Source of the DNA: Megaleporinus macrocephalus
Lineage: Eukaryota > Chordata > Actinopteri > Characiformes > Anostomidae
DNA: 64,000 bases
Direction of reading: 5' to 3'
NCBI GenBank assembly: GCA_021613375.1
Contig: CM038726.1
Location: forward strand, 3,237,546-3,301,545
The position numbers were made by a program, and so were the translations under genes. This document shows positions 61,501-64,000 of the stretch, piece by piece; within the stretch, counting starts at the first letter, position 1; each line of letters begins with the position of its first letter. Below the pieces are notes generated by a model. It saw only the letters and a list, made by a program, of their open reading frames with translations, made no database searches and was not told the origin of the DNA.

Positions 61501-62819
61501 CTCTGTCACTAAGGGGGCACTCTGGCTAAGCTAACCATCGCTTGAACTTGTTGTAAACAAGCCCACTCAGTCTGAGATCTTCTAGTTGAGGAAGGGGGGG
61601 GTAACATTGTTTGGCAAATTGTTCAGTCATGGACTGGCGGTTAGGAACCAGCCTTGTGACCAGAAGGTCATCGGTTCAATCCCCATACAGACAGGACACG
61701 ACTGAAGTGCCCTTGAGCAAGGCACCTAACCCCCAAACGGTTCCAGGGCAGTGTAGATAAGGCTGCCCACTGCTCTGGGCAAGCGTGCTCACTGCCCCCT
61801 AGTGTGTGGGTGCTACGCTGCATGGAAGTCAAATTCTAGAACCACAGAAATAATGAAATCTTACAAACCAGTAAGGCCAAGAGATGCAATGCTGTTAAAT
61901 GTTAAAGGATTTACACTGAAAGGCCTCGTCTAAACATCTGACTGTATTTCATACAAAACTAAGCTGAATGTTGACATATTCTGGTGGTCCAGGTGTCGTC
62001 CACCCGGAGACAATAGACCTCTTACCTGCATTCTCTTTCTTCAGACTGTCCATCTCTTTCTCGCGTCCTGCCAGTCTGGCCTCCAGAGCTGTCGTGAGTA
62101 AAATACCCAAAATATTAGCAGCTTCTTCCACACAAAGGCAAGCAATGACAAATCCTGGATTTCCATTTTGAAAAATTTAGGCAAAACGTCTCTTGAATTA
62201 TTAAATTCTACGTCCGAAATAGTAACTTTACAGTAGAAGCCAAAAATAGTCAATAATATGCATAGGGTTTTTAATGAATAGCGGGACGTGTACAGTGGTG
62301 GTCTTGTGTTGAAGGCTGCTGGTAAAATGGTGGACGTCCAGCAGTGACCACCGGGTCCAGTCTAGTATGTACGGTCTTATATGCAGCCAGTGATTCTTTG
62401 TCTGTCTGAATGTTCTGGAAGTGTTTCCATAACAAACTTCATCTTTAACAAGTCCTGGTTTGTGCTACTATCCTAGTATAGGATCTCTAGAAGGATACTA
62501 TCAAGGTAAAAGGTCTCAACGTCCACCTGCTTGTTGCAGGTTAAACATCTCAAATGCATCAGGCGTTTTGACTAATGGGTATCCTGTGAATCCCAACCAC
62601 GTAAAACAATAGCAGTAGATCACCTGTGTTCTCCTTCTCCATGTAGCTCACCTTCACCTTCAGCTCAGCTAAAGTGGTTCCCTGTTGATAGACCAGATCA
62701 TTGAGCTGCTTCAGTCCATCAGGGCAGTCCTGAGACTTGGCAGGAACCTCAGCCTCCTGTTGGCTGCTCTGAAGCAGTAGCAGCATCAGAGCCACGACGA
62801 GACCAGCAGTTCTCTCCAT
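58549..62819 (-). CDS. C1q gene G, five coding exons, two coil exons (244 aa)
   Basis: Secreted C1q-domain protein. Exons are 62819-62624, 62088-62026, 61350-61288, 60086-59961 and 58835-58549 (stop included), with GT-AG borders, phase 1 introns and an open joined frame. Signal peptide about residues 1-21 (MERTAGLV start; the in-frame ATG at 62915 is less likely), one cysteine (QDC), and the LAELKVKV coil shared with gene A. Two separate 63-base exons each add 21 residues, or three heptads; the second resembles the middle exon of gene E. The C1q domain is about 111-244 with [19 protein letters not shown] and FSGFLVFPM. Introns hold 27-bp arrays, a SINE, and LINE and Tc1 scraps. Confidence 0.92.
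59296..59915. repeat. 27-bp minisatellite in intron 4 of gene G (~23 copies)
   Basis: CACCTCCATCTCCTCCACTC followed by TGTTCCT, with C/T variants; period 27. Three frames are spuriously open. Confidence 0.96.
60255..60560. repeat. 27-bp minisatellite in intron 3 of gene G (~11 copies)
   Basis: Same unit as 59296-59915. Both arrays are preceded by the same CAGCACCACCTCCAACATCT words, so exon 4 (60086-59961) lies between two copies of one duplicated stretch. Confidence 0.95.
60561..60579. repeat. Short telomere-like tract (TTAGGG)3
   Basis: AGGGTTAGGGTTAGGGTTA directly abuts the right end of the 27-bp array. It is followed by a small direct duplication of CCCAGAATCATGA. Confidence 0.9.
60625..60815 (-). 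mobile_element. LINE reverse-transcriptase fragment
   Basis: Minus strand encodes GAPQGSTLGPLWFIVY and YVDDIQIY, the conserved RT blocks with the active-site YxDD, about 65 codons in all. No other part of the element is present. It lies in intron 3 of gene G. Confidence 0.8.
60889..61060 (+). mobile_element. Tc1/IS630-type transposase C-terminal fragment
   Basis: Plus strand encodes SPDLNLIEHLWDHLDGGVGS and LQQLWDALQSAWVQIPVTTY, including the last catalytic glutamate of the DDE triad (IEHLW). It is only the C-terminal part, adjacent to the LINE scrap and in opposite orientation. Confidence 0.8.
61629..61820 (+). mobile_element. tRNA-derived SINE in intron 2 of gene G
   Basis: GGACTGGCGGTTAGGAACCA and a B-box-like GGTTCAATCCC (61673-61683), then CCCTTGAGCAAGGCACCTAA and GCACTGCCCCCTAGTG-like words usual in fish SINEs. 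Related pieces occur at 14850-14990 and 27440-27530. Confidence 0.7.
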
Positions 62820-63044
62820 TGGCACTGCTTCTGAGCTCTCTGCCTGGTCAGGCACTGCGCTAACAGGTTCCTGTGTAAGACCTGAGGTGCTGTGAGTCCA
62901 AAGGCAGGCTTTCAATAACGATGCAGCAGTGCTGTTGTCAGGATCACGTCAGTGTGGCAAGTCTGCGACCAAATGTTTCTAAATGTGACCAAAGTTCAGG
63001 TCAATGATTAAACTCAAAAAAAGCCCAGGACTAAGGTTAATAAT

Positions 63045-63765
63045 TGTCATACACTATACCAGTAAGAGTTCTGGAGTTTGATCCCCCTTCCAGGAAACCC
63101 CCCTACACTATGTTAGTAATAGTCCTGGGGTTTGATTCTCCACCTGGGCAACCATCCTACACTATACCATCAAGAGTCCACCTGGGTAACCCCCATACAC
63201 TATACCCATAAAAGTTGGACAACCAACCATCCTACACTATACCATCAAGAGTCCACCTGGGTAACCCCCCTACACTATGTTAGTAATAGTCCTGGGGTTT
63301 GATTCTCCACCTGGGCAACCATCCTACACTATACCAACAAGAGTCCTGTGACTTGATTACCCAGCTGGGTAACCCCCATACACTTTACCCCATAAAAGTT
63401 TTGGGGTTGGATTCTCCATCTGGACAACCATCCTGCACTGTAGCAATAAGAGTCTTGTGGTTCAATTCCCCACCTGGGTAACTTGTCTACAATATACAAA
63501 TAAGATTCCTGAGGTTTGATTACCCACCTGGTAACTGCCCCAACACCGTACACATAAGAGCCTTGGGGTTCGATTCCCCCACCTGGGTAACCCCTCCTAC
63601 ACCATACCAATAAGAGTCCTGGGGTTCGATTGCCCTCCTGGGTAACCTCTCCTACCCTATACCAATAAGATTCTTTGGGTTTAGTTCCTCACCTGGGTGA
63701 CCACCTTACACTATTCCAATAAGAGTCCTGAGGTTTGATTACCCACCTGGGCAAGCATCCTACAC
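63045..63765. repeat. ~50-60-bp tandem repeat upstream of gene G
   Basis: Units with TACACTATACCAATAAGAGT, CCTGGGGTTTGATTC and CCACCTGGGTAACC, irregular in length. From 62820 to 63044 nothing is recognised beyond the gene G flank. Confidence 0.88.
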
Positions 63766-63774
63766 TATACCTTC

Positions 63775-64000
63775 AGCAATGCGTCAAGCTTCAACACTGG
63801 ACTCTGGAGTGGCGTCAAGCTCCACCACTGGACTCCAGAGTGGCGTCAAGCTCCAACACTGGACTCTGGAGAGGGGTAAAGCTCCACCACTGGACTCCGG
63901 AGTGGCATCAAGCTCCATCATTGGACTCCGGAGTGGCGTCAAGCTCCAACACTGGACTCCGGAGAGGGGTAAAGCTCCAACACTGGACTCTGGAGTGGCG
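63775..64000. repeat. ~31-bp tandem repeat at the right edge
   Basis: GGCGTCAAGCTCCACCACTG followed by GACTCCGGAGT; about seven copies, continuing past the window. Confidence 0.93.

Overview
The window looks like a repeat-choked piece of a teleost fish genome. The genes have vertebrate-type GT-AG introns. The spacers carry Tc1-like transposon relics, tRNA-derived SINE pieces, a LINE reverse-transcriptase scrap and many minisatellites typical of fish. One dispersed repeat (38960-39390, second piece at 12893-13035) resembles sequence I associate from memory with otophysan fish (characins, catfishes); this is a weak clue to the taxon.

The only gene family I can support is a head-to-tail cluster of seven secreted C1q-domain genes, all on the minus strand. 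Gene A (first exon only, 664-856; the rest lies beyond the left edge), gene B (13261-15891), gene C (19128-24957), gene D (26774-29498), gene E (36138-40840), gene F (44680-54575) and gene G (58549-62819). The basic plan has four coding exons: signal peptide plus start of a coiled coil; a 63-base coiled-coil exon; a 123-132-base exon with the first part of the C1q jelly roll; and a 284-290-base exon with the rest. Every intron is phase 1, so middle exons can be added or lost without shifting the frame. The cluster shows this: D has no middle coil exon, B, C and E have one, G has two, and F has seven extra stalk exons, giving a predicted 389-residue protein. Genes A, B, C and G share a cysteine-bearing MERTA/MGRTA-type N-terminus; D and E form a second subtype; F is related to D and E at its start. 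Gene C has lost the normal AG acceptor before exon 3 and may be a pseudogene or use altered splicing.

About half of the window is tandem repeat, and nearly every intron and spacer has its own family. From left to right: a 36-bp array (1-292 and 2778-4157), an AT-rich array (4725-5342), a 3.9-kb 20-bp array (6100-9980), a 78-bp array in the 3' untranslated region of gene C, ~98-bp arrays and a G-rich array in introns of C, a C-rich array between C and D, a CTCTATACA-type array on both sides of the first exon of D (5.8 kb in total), a ~164-bp array, a 51-bp array and the inverted 20-bp array in introns of E, a 2.8-kb 20-bp array between E and F, ~175-bp, 43-bp and 25-bp arrays in introns of F, a CAC/GTG triplet-rich array with large inverted repeats between F and G, 27-bp arrays and a short telomere-like tract in introns of G, and two further arrays at the right end.

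Biologically the genes are best read as soluble or mucosal lectin-like/innate-immune C1q proteins. The jelly-roll heads should trimerise, and stalks of different length would set the spacing and valency of the heads. That function is inferred from the family. The very long open frames inside the arrays are products of repeat composition, not genes.
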